Of a DNA stretch of 64,000 nt, positions 12,601 through 24,630 are shown in pieces. How positions within the stretch are numbered: the stretch's first letter is position 1; the number at the start of each line of letters is the position of its first letter. This DNA is from Burhinus oedicnemus (taxonomy: Eukaryota > Chordata > Aves > Charadriiformes > Burhinidae): assembly GCA_008921705.1 (NCBI GenBank), contig VFFE01009182.1, positions 1,942,013 to 2,006,012 on the forward strand, in the 5' to 3' direction. The translations under genes and the position numbers were made by a program. The notes beneath the pieces are model-generated. The model had not been told where the DNA came from. It worked only from the letters and a program-made list of their open reading frames with translations, and searched no databases.

Positions 12601-15600
12601 TTGTGCTAGCTGCTCCAAGTCGCAAGAAACACCAATATATAGACTTTCTGTGTTGTTAAGTCCTTACAAGGTTCACAAAGTCCTATTAAATTTGTTGTGT
12701 ATTTCCTAACTAATTAGTGCGCTGAGATATTTTATATGGTAACAGAGTAGATAAGACCAAAAGAAGGGCATAGCTTAAGTTATGTTACTTCTGAATTGAA
12801 CCTAGAAATGGTACTTTTATATGGAATAAGATTTTGAGTTTTTTAAGCAAATTTATTGATAACTTACTCCAAAGCAAGACTGAGGTGGTCAGTCTGCCAT
12901 GCCTCACAGTAAAAGTACCATTCATTCACACACTCTGGATTTCTCCCACTTGGGGCTGTGTTTCAAGCACAAGCTTCTTGAACCGTGCCTAATATGAACT
13001 AATTAATATAGGATGCAAGTATTCTATATGTTCTGTAAAATAATTTTTTTGGTACTATACAATGGATCCCCACAGTTATGATGTAAATCAATTTGTAAAG
13101 ACCAAAGCAAGCACAGGTCTGCACAATGGCATTCGGTCTCCTAAGAGGATATGTGGAAATGTGCAGCCATAGGGAGGACAGAAGCAAAAAGAAGGAAGAG
13201 GCTGGAAAACAGTATTGACATCAAACATAAGCATCCTGAAGAATATTTCCATCATCTACGCAGCCAGCTTTGTATTTTCACCGCAGCAGTAACTCAGCGA
13301 TCACAATCTGCAGGGACCTAAGAAAACTAGGAGAAAGCACTCTTAGCTCAAGGAAAGTAATACTGCAGCTACGTAACATACGCTCTCGTTAGAGTCATTC
13401 CTTGTTTTCTGGGATATACATTCATTCTCCCTGTTAGCACCAGTAGCTATTGTCTCAGTGATGTTTTACAGTATAACACTGTACTATATTGATAGTCCGA
13501 TTTCACCATGCTTACATTCAGAGTGACAAATGTGGAGGATGAGAGATGTAGTTAAAAATATGGTCACACTCCTATCCTCCTATCCACCATTTTATGGTTT
13601 TCAAAAACTTTATTTCTATTTGCTCCAAACAGAAATCAGCAACACAACAAAATCAAGGCAATGCAAGTAAGACACAAAGAATTTGAGAGGGTGGCAAGAA
13701 GGTTTCAAAGGATTTTAGACACAAGTGTTGTACAGATGTTTAGTAAATGAAACCACAAAGTCTAATCAAACAAACATTTTCAGGCAGTTTATAGTCATGG
13801 GAAGAAAGTGGAAGGAGATGAGAATTCTAGCTTTGATCATGAGGCTATTATCAATGAAACAGCTATTTTCAATTTCACTGGATATTTGGAAAGTGTTGTT
13901 TAATAGATGTACCACCACCCTTCACTGCCTCCACCCTTTGTGCAAAGGCAGGCTGTGGTGCACTCAAGACAGAGGAGATCAGGCTTCACAAGACTTTGGG
14001 TCTCAAGAATAAGTGCTTAGTTGACTTTTGTTTGAATAGTATCCTAAAAGTAGGTCTGAAGGTCTGACAAACCTCCCAAAAAACCAACCTCCGCCCCACC
14101 TCACAAACAAACAAAAAACTCAAACAGAAAACAACAAAAAAAACCTGTTTCACATTATGCTCTTATCTTACTTATACACAAAATGATCAGCTGCAGCATT
14201 GACAACATCATCCAATCACTCCTCTTTATAAGTTTTGCTTTTAGCATCACAGAGTACTTATGCTTAATTTCTTTATGTAATTTTCATCACTTACATCTGA
14301 TTTTCTTTTTCCTGACAACCCAGAATTTTTATTGGAAATAAATGACAAAGATTACAGGAAAAAGTTTCAAAAGCTCCTGTACATGACTTTGACCAGAAGG
14401 ATTCTACTTTTGTGAAGATTTGTTCACATCCATTCCTGTTAAGGATAAAGGTATTAGTACCAGGTTCTACCATGCATTTGTGTCTTTTTTTTTTTAACTT
14501 ACTGATCAACATGTACTACAGGTCATTAGAAGGGCAGATTCACACCCTATGTGTCCTTTACCTTTACCTGCTTGAGTAGCCTAGCCATTCCAGTTTAATT
14601 GGAGGCCCCATCCTTCATGTGGCTCACAGGATGCAGGCATCATATTTATAAGAAAGACAGAAAAAAGCCATGGAGGAAACCAGGTGGATATTGTGAATGA
14701 ATACATGACACTTGAATACTGCATCCAAGGTAGAGCAGCGAGCAACTCCAGAACCCCTTCAGACCTTTAACTGCATCACACAGCAGAGCACAACTCTTTC
14801 TGGTATTTCAGTCACAGGTAAAAATTCCTGAAGATTGTTTTTTTTTTTTAAAAATCATCTATCTATGCCTGCATACACATTGTCTCAGACATGCTTCTTT
14901 ATGGTACCGGTACCTAAGGCAGGCTGAGGAAATCTTCACAGAGGGCAAAAGGAAAGATCACTGTACTGAGATACTCCAAGCCTTGGCTGAAACAGTAACT
15001 TGTGCTTCTCTCATGCACTGTCCCAGCAGAGTGATGTCTGTCTCTACTCTTTGAGTGGTCACTCTCTCTGCAGAGCAGCAGATCAACCTCCCAACTCAAC
15101 TCCCGAGAGCTGCATTCAAACTGTGGAGGATGCTAGGACAGTTTTCCATGGCTTCCCTGTCCACCTATATATCATGGGAAATTCGCAAAGCTGGTAACAC
15201 AGCAAGCTTGTAAATGACAGTCTCCATCATTTATCAGAATTAAATTCTCACAAGTGGAGTTTCGGAAACATTAAAAAAAAATATTTAAAATACCTCTTGA
15301 GCATAAGTTAAAGCTAAAGACAGAATTCCAGATTTACAAATGATATTAAACTTGGTTTTTCAGAATTGTTTCTGAACCTTATGATCTAAAAACATAGCTA
15401 TAGAAAACACATTGTTTTGGATCAAAGCTAAAAACATACTGCATATCAGACTTTTGAGACTAAGTAAATCTCCAAATAATAAGACTTTTTTGATACAGTA
15501 AAACTAATGTTTGCTTATAAAATTCTGGAAGGTTTTGCTTATTCCCCCCCCATGCCCAACCCAAATTATCTTCTTTTAAGTATCCGCCACAGCAATTGAT

Positions 15601-16059
15601 GCATATTCATGCCACTTACTGACAAGAACTGTGAAATACAATTCACTATTCAAAATAGATTAAAATCTTGTTTAACATCTCCTGATTTTCAGTCCTCAGG
15701 GAATAAGATAACGTGCAAGCTTAAGAAGGTATAACACTGTCTCATGGCCTAGTGTCACGTCAGTAGGACTATTATCCCACCCAATTATTTGCAAGATTGA
15801 AGGTCTAAAAAAAGCAGCATGTGTGAGTCCCTAGGTGATGAATGTCAAGGTACCATAGGTAAAGACATTAAACAAAGTGGGTTTTTGCCAGCAAAAGCAC
15901 CCTAGCGTGACCAGAAGTACAACAGTCCCAGCACCACTGTGGGAAAACAAAGCTCATGACCAGGAGAGTCTTTAAATGGTTACCAAGAGAAGTGCCACCA
16001 TACATTTCAGAATTTTTTCCTTTCAAAAGCCTTGCACAGAGAAACAAATTAATACAGAC
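9661..16059. other. AT-rich noncoding stretch, no gene recognised
   Basis: Frames of 60-99 codons are scattered over both strands without recognisable domains. An A/C-rich low-complexity patch lies at about 14080-14150. A 12-bp palindrome, GGTACCGGTACC, sits at 14903-14914. Nothing else can be supported. Confidence 0.55.
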
Positions 16060-16060
16060 G

Positions 16061-16076
16061 CACACACACACACACA
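16061..16076. repeat. (CA)8 microsatellite
   Basis: Eight perfect CA units. It is short, so probably only weakly polymorphic. Confidence 0.95.
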
Positions 16077-19000
16077 AGTGTTTCACTTCCATTGAATCAA
16101 CATTTCTGTTTGTAAGCATTTGTTCAGAAGACTGCTAACCAGCCTTAATCGATCAAACCCAGTATGTTATAAGGAAAGTGAAAGGGTAAGTGGAACATTA
16201 CATTCTTTTGCACTACATGCGTGACCTTTAAGTGCATATTTACATAGCACTCCTATTAAGAAATAGTTTTCGTTTGACTTTCTGAGTTGAGTTTCAAGAC
16301 ATTCTTAGTTACCATACCTAAGCAAACCAAAATGAAAATGTAGTTGAAGTTCATGAGCTAAACATCTAAACCATCTCTAAAATACTGAGTATTGCACCTC
16401 CATTTCCACAAAATTCTTATATCTAAGTGATGCTTTGAGTTTGAAAATGCATTTTATTGAAATCAAAAGGCAGCTCACATACTTTGTCTAAGAATGCACA
16501 TAAATTGATGCTGAGCTGGAGCCTCACAACAGAATTGAAGATACTTGCACCCTATAATAACAAGAATCTCCTGTCCCTTCCTCACAGACATCCTAAGCAG
16601 GTCTGCAATGCCAGGTGCATCATTCACCATCCTAGAAGTGGGGAAAAATACTTATTTTGTTAACACAATTAGTTGTGGATTATAGGTAGGTAAGCAGTCT
16701 ATAAATCATTTCTGCATTCGCAAGTGGTCATGTAACAATGCCTTTTGCTATTTTCCAATAAATAACAGGCATTTTCAAACTGTCTTCTAAAAAGGTTGTG
16801 TGAATTCTTTATTCTGCTGATGCTATCAAGTGCGAAAACTGTTTCCTTTCACATGAAATGCAATGACATTCGTTTTTATTTCCTTATGTGTGATACTCAG
16901 AAAGGTAATCTTATACATGAAAAAATGATATTGAAATTATTTTTTTGCTAAAGAATATATACTGGAAAGTTCTACAGCAAAATTACACTGCCTCCTAAAG
17001 GAGAGCACAAGTAATGGGGATTGATTTAAATATTTATTTTACAAGTTTTTGAGATTTTTTTCAGTTTAGAGCAAAGCCAAATTTAGTGCTGGCTTAGGAA
17101 ATCTTCTGTGCACATAAGTCATAACTATGCAGCTGATCAGTAAAAGAATCCTGAATGGGAAGGTGAGTAAGAGTTCACACATCAGTTTTCTTCACATTAT
17201 GTAGAAGTAATTTCAGAAGAATAATATCTCTGACTGAGGTTGTTTGCATCCCTGCTCTAACACTTTTCTTCTTAATGCACACATGTGCAGACTTGAGATT
17301 GGAATCAGCTCTGGGACTCTAAAGTGCTACTTCAAATGCTGGAAAATACTGAAAAAAGTCAGTGATTGCTTAAGCCTAAAGAGGTATTTTAGTTTTCCCT
17401 GTCTAATCAACTTTTCTGGCTTCTTAGTACACATAAGTTGCTTTTTTACTCTGATACTTTGCAAGAATATTAACAAGAGGACAGGAATGTATGGCAGAAG
17501 CACTTTGCAAGCCTAGAAGAAACAAATTATCTTAACTTACATAGTTTGAGGAACACACGGCTGAAATGCAGCCCATATGCATGGTGATTATTTATAGGCA
17601 TACAAATTATATTCAAAAAAGAGCCAGATGGCTTTAGCAACACATCTGCTGTCTTCAAGGCAGAACTTCTGAAGCAAACTTGGGACATTAACTCCTATTA
17701 TAGAGCAGTCAAGAACCAGTAGGACTACACTTGCTTTGTAGTCTGTAAGAGTTGTATCTTCCTACACAGAAGCTGAATTTAATCTGAAGTCAGCATCGAA
17801 CACAGGCTGCAATATTTTGCATTTTAACGGGGTTATCATGCTCTTACAAACTAAACTTAAGGCTAGGAAGGTAGGTCACCATTAATGCAAAAGCCAAACG
17901 AAGCCAAACCTCACACATGCTTAGGTAAGTAGTGGTTACATAAATATCTGTGCCAGATAGCAGTTCTGCATATTTTGCACTACTTTGCAGTCATTTTCAG
18001 CAAAGTCACAATCCCTGAAAATCATTAAAAATCTAAAGATTCACACTACACATTATTTATTTATTTTCCTTAGGAGAAGGTTCTCATTTAGCAGATAATA
18101 CCGAGAGGTGATTGAAAGATATCTTAGACCGGGACATAAGAATTGTGTGAGATGTTTTGCAAAATATTGATTTATAGTACCGGGGTCACAGTGGGGAAGA
18201 AGTCAGACATCTATTAACTACATGCAAAATATACATTTGAAAATAAAAAGACAAATTGAGAAGGAGCATTGGGAGAACTGCCTGCGCTGCCATGGTTTCT
18301 AATCTCCACCTGGACAGGCATAAGTTCTCACAAGCGCTTGAGTTTGCTGCCTGGCCCCTGCACCTACTGCTTCCTGCAGTACTGTCTGCTACCCTGAGTA
18401 GTACTGTCACTCATTTTTATTCATATTCAGCTTTTCAGACACTTCTGCAGGAACAGTAACCCTCTCCTCCACTCTTTGTTATAAAAAGCAGCTTTAAAAC
18501 AAACAGGACATCTTAATCAAAAAAAAAGCTGAATTTGCCTTTTCTGCTAGAATGGGTTCACTCCTCAGGGTGCAGCTCTGCCCACTTTAAGATGGCGCTT
18601 TTGGATCCCCTCTTTGTTGCTGACAGAGTAGATAAAACTGGAAGCTCGTTCTACTGCACCATGTAGCAGCCCCAATGCTGGCAGCTTCAAGCCTATGGCT
18701 TGCTAGAAGGAGGAGGGCCAACCTCTCAGTGCTCTGGCGCTACTTGAATTCCCAGCTGGGAGTTAGAGGGCAGATGAGTGCCATGAAAGTTGTGCATCGC
18801 CTCTCAGCCTGTGCTAGGTGAGATTCAGCTGCATCTGCGTCTCTCTCCAGGGACAGATAACTGCAACAGCACCCTGTTTTACTGGCCTCTTCACCAGCCT
18901 ACACTCTCGATACTCCTGCATCGGCGGGGTGGCCAAAGGCTGCTGAGGTCCTCAGGCTGGAATACACGGCAGGACCGTGCTGCTTCTTTGTGCAGGGTAT

Positions 19001-22000
19001 GCCAAGCCTCTGGAAAGCACAGCAGTTCTCAGGTAAACTCTTGTAATGCCGTTTCCTCCATGTTTTTTTACTACTATAAAAATACGGTCAGGAGTAATGA
19101 CAGTTAAACAAGACTTAAAAGATTGTCTCCCAGATATCTCTAAATATGGCATATTTGAAACACAGTAAGTTCCATTTTTGCAAACTCAACTCTCCTGTAA
19201 GAAATACATGCACTACAAATGAAGTTCTAATTTTAATTAGAAGCATAAAAGTTAAGGCATATAAAGATCTTTTTCCAGGTTTAAAAGTTGTCCTAAAATC
19301 TGAAAAATCTAGATATCAACACATTCGGTGAGGTACTACTGCTGATATTTATGAATACCCTGTTCCTCAAATTTTCAAAAGCATCTGGAATGATTTTTAG
19401 AAAGCCTTTTTGTATTACATAAAAATAAAACATTACCCTCTCTTTCCTTATGTATGTCCCCTAATTTTGTTAGACTATCTAATTTGATCAAGACTCCCAA
19501 TCATCCCAAATAAGCTAATAAGAACTTGCTATGAGAGGGAGTGAATCTGACCCCTTTGAAATGCTAATTGAATTCCTTATCTGCAAAACCAATATTTGTA
19601 TTGTACAGCTCAATAATGGAGAAAAAAATAATCCATAAGCCTGATGAAATGATAAAATACATTTGTTTAACTAAGTCATTAAAATTAAACAGTGCTTATT
19701 CTAGGTTCTCATTTCAATTCACATGAGATAAGAAAAAACCACAGAACAAATGCTAGAGATCACAAGTCCCTACAAAAATTCCACAGCAATGCCCTTTCAG
19801 TCTAACAGAATCATCCTGAAACTTAGGTGTTCAACTCTTATATGCATATTATTCTCAACGGTGATACTGCCAGTATGACTCAGACTATTCCAAGTGAGTT
19901 ACCCTGGCAGAACTTTGTCCTTTAAATAGTGTTTTCTATTAGCCTTTCTCATTAAAATGCTTTATCACACTCACACAAAGTAAGCTGTGATTCTTCCTGC
20001 TGCTGTTGGGAAGGAGCACGACATTTTTGTATCCCAGATAATAGCACTTTGAAAGTAAATAGAAGTTTCAGAACTGCTGAGGTTTCCATATACCATATGT
20101 CAAGCTTCTTTCTCTATGGACTGGAGTAAACGACCTGCTCTGCTGTTATTGGCTGTCTGCTACAGCTTCAGGGATTAACTTTGGTTAAACATTTGACTGC
20201 ATTTCCTTTGGGAGACTATGGAAACATGCCAGAAAGAGTGATTCTTTGGAGTAACCCTTCAGCTAATCTCTAGGCCTGCCTCCATCAACTGCATATGCCA
20301 AGCCTCTTCAGTCCTCTGGGAGAGGAGTTTCCATGGGGCTGACGCTTCTCTTTTAACATGTAAGACTGGGTCTTAATGGCATTGGCTTCTTCCACCAGCC
20401 GTAAAAACAAAGATGAGAATACTGGGATTAGTTTGTCTTAAATCAATAAAGGCACATGCCAGAACTGCAGCTTTATAAAGCCGTTAGCAGGAGTTAGCAG
20501 TGCACACTCCATGCTTTTTAATATAACCCGTATTATAAACTGTGCACGCTCAGTCATTCCTTCACTTCTGCACAACTCCATGTGGAAGAAGAAAAACTGA
20601 CATTAGAGTGGGCTCATCCTCAATGAACACTGCCTCACTGAAAGTCCCTGCTATAGGCAAACTCTTTCTGGTTAGACTAAACTGCTGTTCTGTGCAATTT
20701 AGGTGACAATATACAAACTGATTTCTGTTTTACATGCCTATGGTAAACTCCCAATGAAGCAGTTAAAAAGTAAAAGCAATATTCTTATTAAGGCGAAAAC
20801 TACAAAAAAGGTTATTTCCTCAGAAAATTACTAAGTGTTGGATTTGGATGACATAATACATATTTGGGGAAGAAATGAAGATGACTTGGATACTTGCTAG
20901 GTTTCCTGTTCAAGAAATACCTAATAAATCATGTGAGGGATTATTTTCCTGTGAAAATATTATATTAAATAGAAGTCAGCGGAAAATCTTGCTGTTAAAG
21001 CCATCTGTTTCACTCCCTCATGCTCACAGAAACTGTACATGCATGTGCATGCATGAAAAGAGGAGAATGGATTAGATACAGATAAGTATTCTGAACCAGA
21101 GGATTGACTGAGTTTAAATTAATTTTAGATGCGGTGAGATGGTGTCAGCCAGGACCAGATCTTTGCAAGTCTCACAGTGAACAGCACCATGTGTGGAAGA
21201 ATATAACTGCATTTTCCTCTTGACCTTAGGCTGAGGTTAGTAAACTCTTGCACAATGATTTAAAACCCTTAAAAGATTTTTAACTGATGTAAATTCTTAA
21301 TATGCAGGCAAATATTGTTGTGAAGTGATTAATTATCACTGCCAGGCAATTAAGTATACGGACCAGCAAAATATGTACTTCAGGGACTCTGTATTAATTG
21401 TAAATGTGAATTATAAAAGTAATTGAAGAAGGCCATATTTAAGACTATTTTAAAAATAATAAATTCTTAAAAAGGTAGGGGAGAATGATATATAGAGCCA
21501 TTTGTACCTATGCAAAGCATTCAAATACAGATTAGCAAAGACACATCTGTGGCCACGATTACGAAAAGATTAAGTGAAAGGATTTTTAACACATAAATGT
21601 AAATTTACTACATGGCAATAAGTCTAGAACCACATCCTATTATAGGGTTTTTTTGGAAGCAAATGTAACTATTCCCTGGCAAAATTACTTATATAATCAT
21701 TTAATTAATAGGATGGATGATTAGAAATGGGGAAGAAATATGCTGTTTCTCTTGTTGCTCCTATCCAATTGTTATGAAAACTGAAAATTTTTAACACAAA
21801 ACTGTCTTGAATTAAGAAGTAAGGCTGATGTGTTACTTCTTAAATTATCTTACAATCTTGTGCTGTAGATATTCAGTCTGGGAATAGAAAAATTAATAAA
21901 TGTACATAAATAGTCACATTAAAATTAAAATTCGTGACAAACTCAGGATATTTCCATCTTGAATAGAAAGTCCATCCAACAGTCCTTGCTGAGAAGGCCC

Positions 22001-23221
22001 ATGGACAAAGTGAGCCTTCTCTCATTTTAGAACGAGTGTTCCCTGAGAGCTCCTGAGCTTCAGAAATGACTCCATCTCAGAGGAAGGTTCCCACCACAAT
22101 GTGCACAGTTGACTCAAGTCTCTAGGTGAAATTTAGGTGTTATGAATGTGCTTATTCCCAAAGTACTCAAACAATTAACACGAACACCTGCTAGGCAAAA
22201 CCACAGATATGTAACCCCACTTGACTTCAGGTCAAGTCAAACAGGGTCAAGTGCAATATTTTGGATGTTGGTGTAATTTGAATAAGATGGGTTACAGATG
22301 TGAGAGAGCTGCTGGGGAAGTACAGGCAGGGAGGCTGAAGCAGAAGCTCTTTAGTTCCCCCCAGAGATGACACTGAATGCCCAAAGGAGTTTTCCTACCC
22401 CCTGCTGAACATCTACCAGTCTGCTCCTACCCTGTACAAATTGGAAAAGTTGTCTCTGTACATGTGGACAAACATAATTTTCATCTATTAGCTTCATAGT
22501 GTTTAGGTTCCAGAATAGGCTTAATATTTCACTCTCTGTTGTTATTATATGTTTCTATTATCTATTGTCATGAAATTAGTTGTGCATTTTAAAGTTTCAA
22601 AGGGTATGAAATGTAGCATGCTTTGTCCAGAAAGATTTCATTAATAAAAAACCCATCAGGTTAAAACAGATATCACACAACTGTTACTGTCCTGAAATCT
22701 AACTTCTAGTTTTGTTTAACCTCTACAATACTACCCAAGCTTCACAATCATATAAAATGCAATTAAATCATTCCAGAAGGGATAATATTACATGCAAAGA
22801 ACTCAAGCTGGAGAGCAAGAATAATAATACTGAGCATGGTTTGCTATTTCCAAAGACAGACTAAAGACCAGTAGTAACTGTTCAGTGCTAATAAACTGTA
22901 GTTGAACTCATTTACAATACAGATCTCCACTGAATACAAGCTATCATGCATAATAAGTTTACTGTCCCTTCATAAATATGTAAAGCTGATATAATGTTGT
23001 GACAGTTTTATACCTTTTTTCAGTTCTCTTTAAAATGAATTCATTTAATAGCAAGCATAAAAAAATCTATTGATTTTATTAAGTTTTGGAGAAGGTCCAA
23101 GGTGAGAGGAAGAAAAAGTAATGGTGAGGTACTTGGGGAAGAAATAAGGGAATTAAATAAATGAGCTAAAAAATTGGCCTCAAATAAAATCACAAGGTAA
23201 AATTCAGCTGATACTCGAAAC
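16077..23221. other. AT-rich noncoding stretch, no gene recognised
   Basis: No recognisable exon or repeat family. A somewhat GC-richer patch at about 18540-19060 contains a 105-codon frame (18790-19107) with no identifiable domain. An alternating purine-pyrimidine tract lies at 21034-21055. A 7-bp-arm inverted repeat (ACTTGAC / GTCAAGT) lies at 22219-22237. The rest shows nothing I can name. Confidence 0.5.
21034..21055. repeat. Alternating purine-pyrimidine tract (Z-DNA-prone)
   Basis: Twenty-two consecutive bases alternate pyrimidine and purine, built mainly from TGCATG units. Such tracts can adopt Z-DNA under negative supercoiling. A role here is not shown by the sequence. Confidence 0.8.
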
Positions 23222-24630
23222 TAATGTGACACCCATCTATAAGAAGGGCCGGAAGAAGGATCCAGGCAACTATAGGCCTGTCAGCCTGACCTCAGTGCCA
23301 AGAAAGAACATGGAATGGTTCATCCTGAGTGCACTCACACGGCATGTGAAGGACAACCAGGGGATCAGGCCCAGCCAGCATGGGTTCATGAAAGGCAGGT
23401 CCTGTTTGACCAACCTGATCTCCTTTTATGACCAGGTGACCCGCCTGGTGGATGAAGGAAAGGCTGAGCATATTGTCTACTTGGACTTTAGTAAGGCCTT
23501 TGACACACTGTCCCACAGCATTCTGCTAGAGAAGCTGGCAGCCCATGGCTTAGATGGGTGTACTCTTCGCTGGATTAAAAACTGGCTGGATGGCCGAGCC
23601 CAGAGAGTTGTGGTGAATGGCGTTAAATCCAGTAATGGTGGCAGGTCTCAAGCTGTGCTCCTCAGGGCTCAGTTTTGGGACCAGCCTTGTTTAATATCTT
23701 TATTGATGATCTGGACGAGGGGATTGAGTGCACCCTCAGTAAGTTTGCAGATGACACCAAATTAAGCGGCAGTGTTGATCTGCTTGAGGGTAGGAAGGCT
23801 CTGCAGAGAGATCTGGACAGGCTGGATCAATGGGCTGAAGCCAACTGCATGAGGTTTAACAAGGCCAAGTGCCGGGTCCTGCACTTGAGTCACAACAACC
23901 CCAGGCAACGCTACAGGCTTGGGGAGGAGTGGCTGGAAAGGTGCCTGGCAGAAAAGGATCAGGGGGTCCTGGTGGACAGCCAGCTGAACATGAGCCAGCA
24001 GTGCGCCCAGGTAGCCAAGAAGGCCAACGGTATCTTGGCCTGTATCAAGAACAGTGTGGCCAGCAGGAGTAGGGAAGTGATCGTGTCCCTGTACTCGGTG
24101 CTGGTGAGGCCGCAGCTTGAGCACTGTGTTCAGTTTTGAGCGCCACAGTATAGGAGGGACATTGAGGTGCTGGACTATGTCCAAAGAAGGGCAACAAAGC
24201 TGGTGAGGGGTCTGGAGAACATGTCTTATGAGGAGCAGCTGAAGGAATTAGGATTGTTTAGTCTGGAGAAGAGAAGGCTGAGGGGAGACCTTATTGCTCT
24301 CTACAACTACCTGAAAGGAGGTTGTAGTGAGATGGGAGCTGATGTCTTCTCCCAAGTAACTAGCGATAGGACAAGAGGAAACGGGTTCAAGTTGCACCAG
24401 GAGAGGTTTAGGCTGGACATTGGGAAAAAATTTTTCACTGAAAGAGTTATCAAATATTGGACTAGGCTGCCCAGGGAGGTGGTTGAGTCACCATCCCTAG
24501 ATGTGTTTAAAAGTCATGTAGATGTGGTGTTTAGAGACATGGTTTAGTGGCAGACCTGGTAGAGTAGGGTCAATGGTTGGACTAGATGATCCTAAAGCTT
24601 TTTTCCAACCTAAACGATTCTATGATTCTA
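23222..24630 (+). mobile_element. CR1 LINE, copy A, 5'-truncated with complete 3' end
   Basis: A chicken repeat 1 (CR1) non-LTR retrotransposon. Similarity starts inside ORF2 just before the 'NYRPVSLTS' block of the reverse transcriptase and runs through the ORF2 stop into the short 3' UTR. It ends in the octamer tail ATTCTATGATTCTA at 24617-24630. Truncation at the 5' side is the normal outcome of target-primed reverse transcription. No target-site duplication is evident, as is usual for CR1. Lineage markers such as '[15 protein letters not shown]' set it apart from copies C-F ('QCALAAQK'). Confidence 0.97.
23226..24547 (+). pseudogene. CR1 ORF2 remnant (copy A): reverse transcriptase, one frameshift and one nonsense codon
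   Basis: This is the RT half of CR1 ORF2, the enzyme that copies the element's RNA at a nicked target. The first part (23226 to about 23650) carries 'NYRPVSLTS', 'GFMKGRSCLTNL' and motif A 'VYLDFSKAFD', whose catalytic Asp codon is at 23484-23486. At about 23640-23665 the frame changes in a way consistent with loss of one base. The second part (from about 23662) has 'PQGSVLGP' with a P-to-A change next to it, then motif C 'FADDTK' with both Asp codons intact (23750-23755), and the thumb/C-terminal region. A single TGA at 24137-24139 stands where a Trp codon (QFW) is expected. Beyond it the same frame stays open to the natural-looking TAG ending at 24547. The endonuclease domain is absent. The copy cannot be functional, but it is the least damaged RT in the window. 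Confidence 0.93.

Noticed and set aside
22219..22250. Inverted and direct GGTCA repeats as a nuclear receptor site
   Set aside because: Spacing does not fit a standard DR, IR or ER response element.
23762..24184. 140-codon minus-strand frame inside CR1 copy A
   Set aside because: An antisense shadow of the CR1 reverse transcriptase frame.
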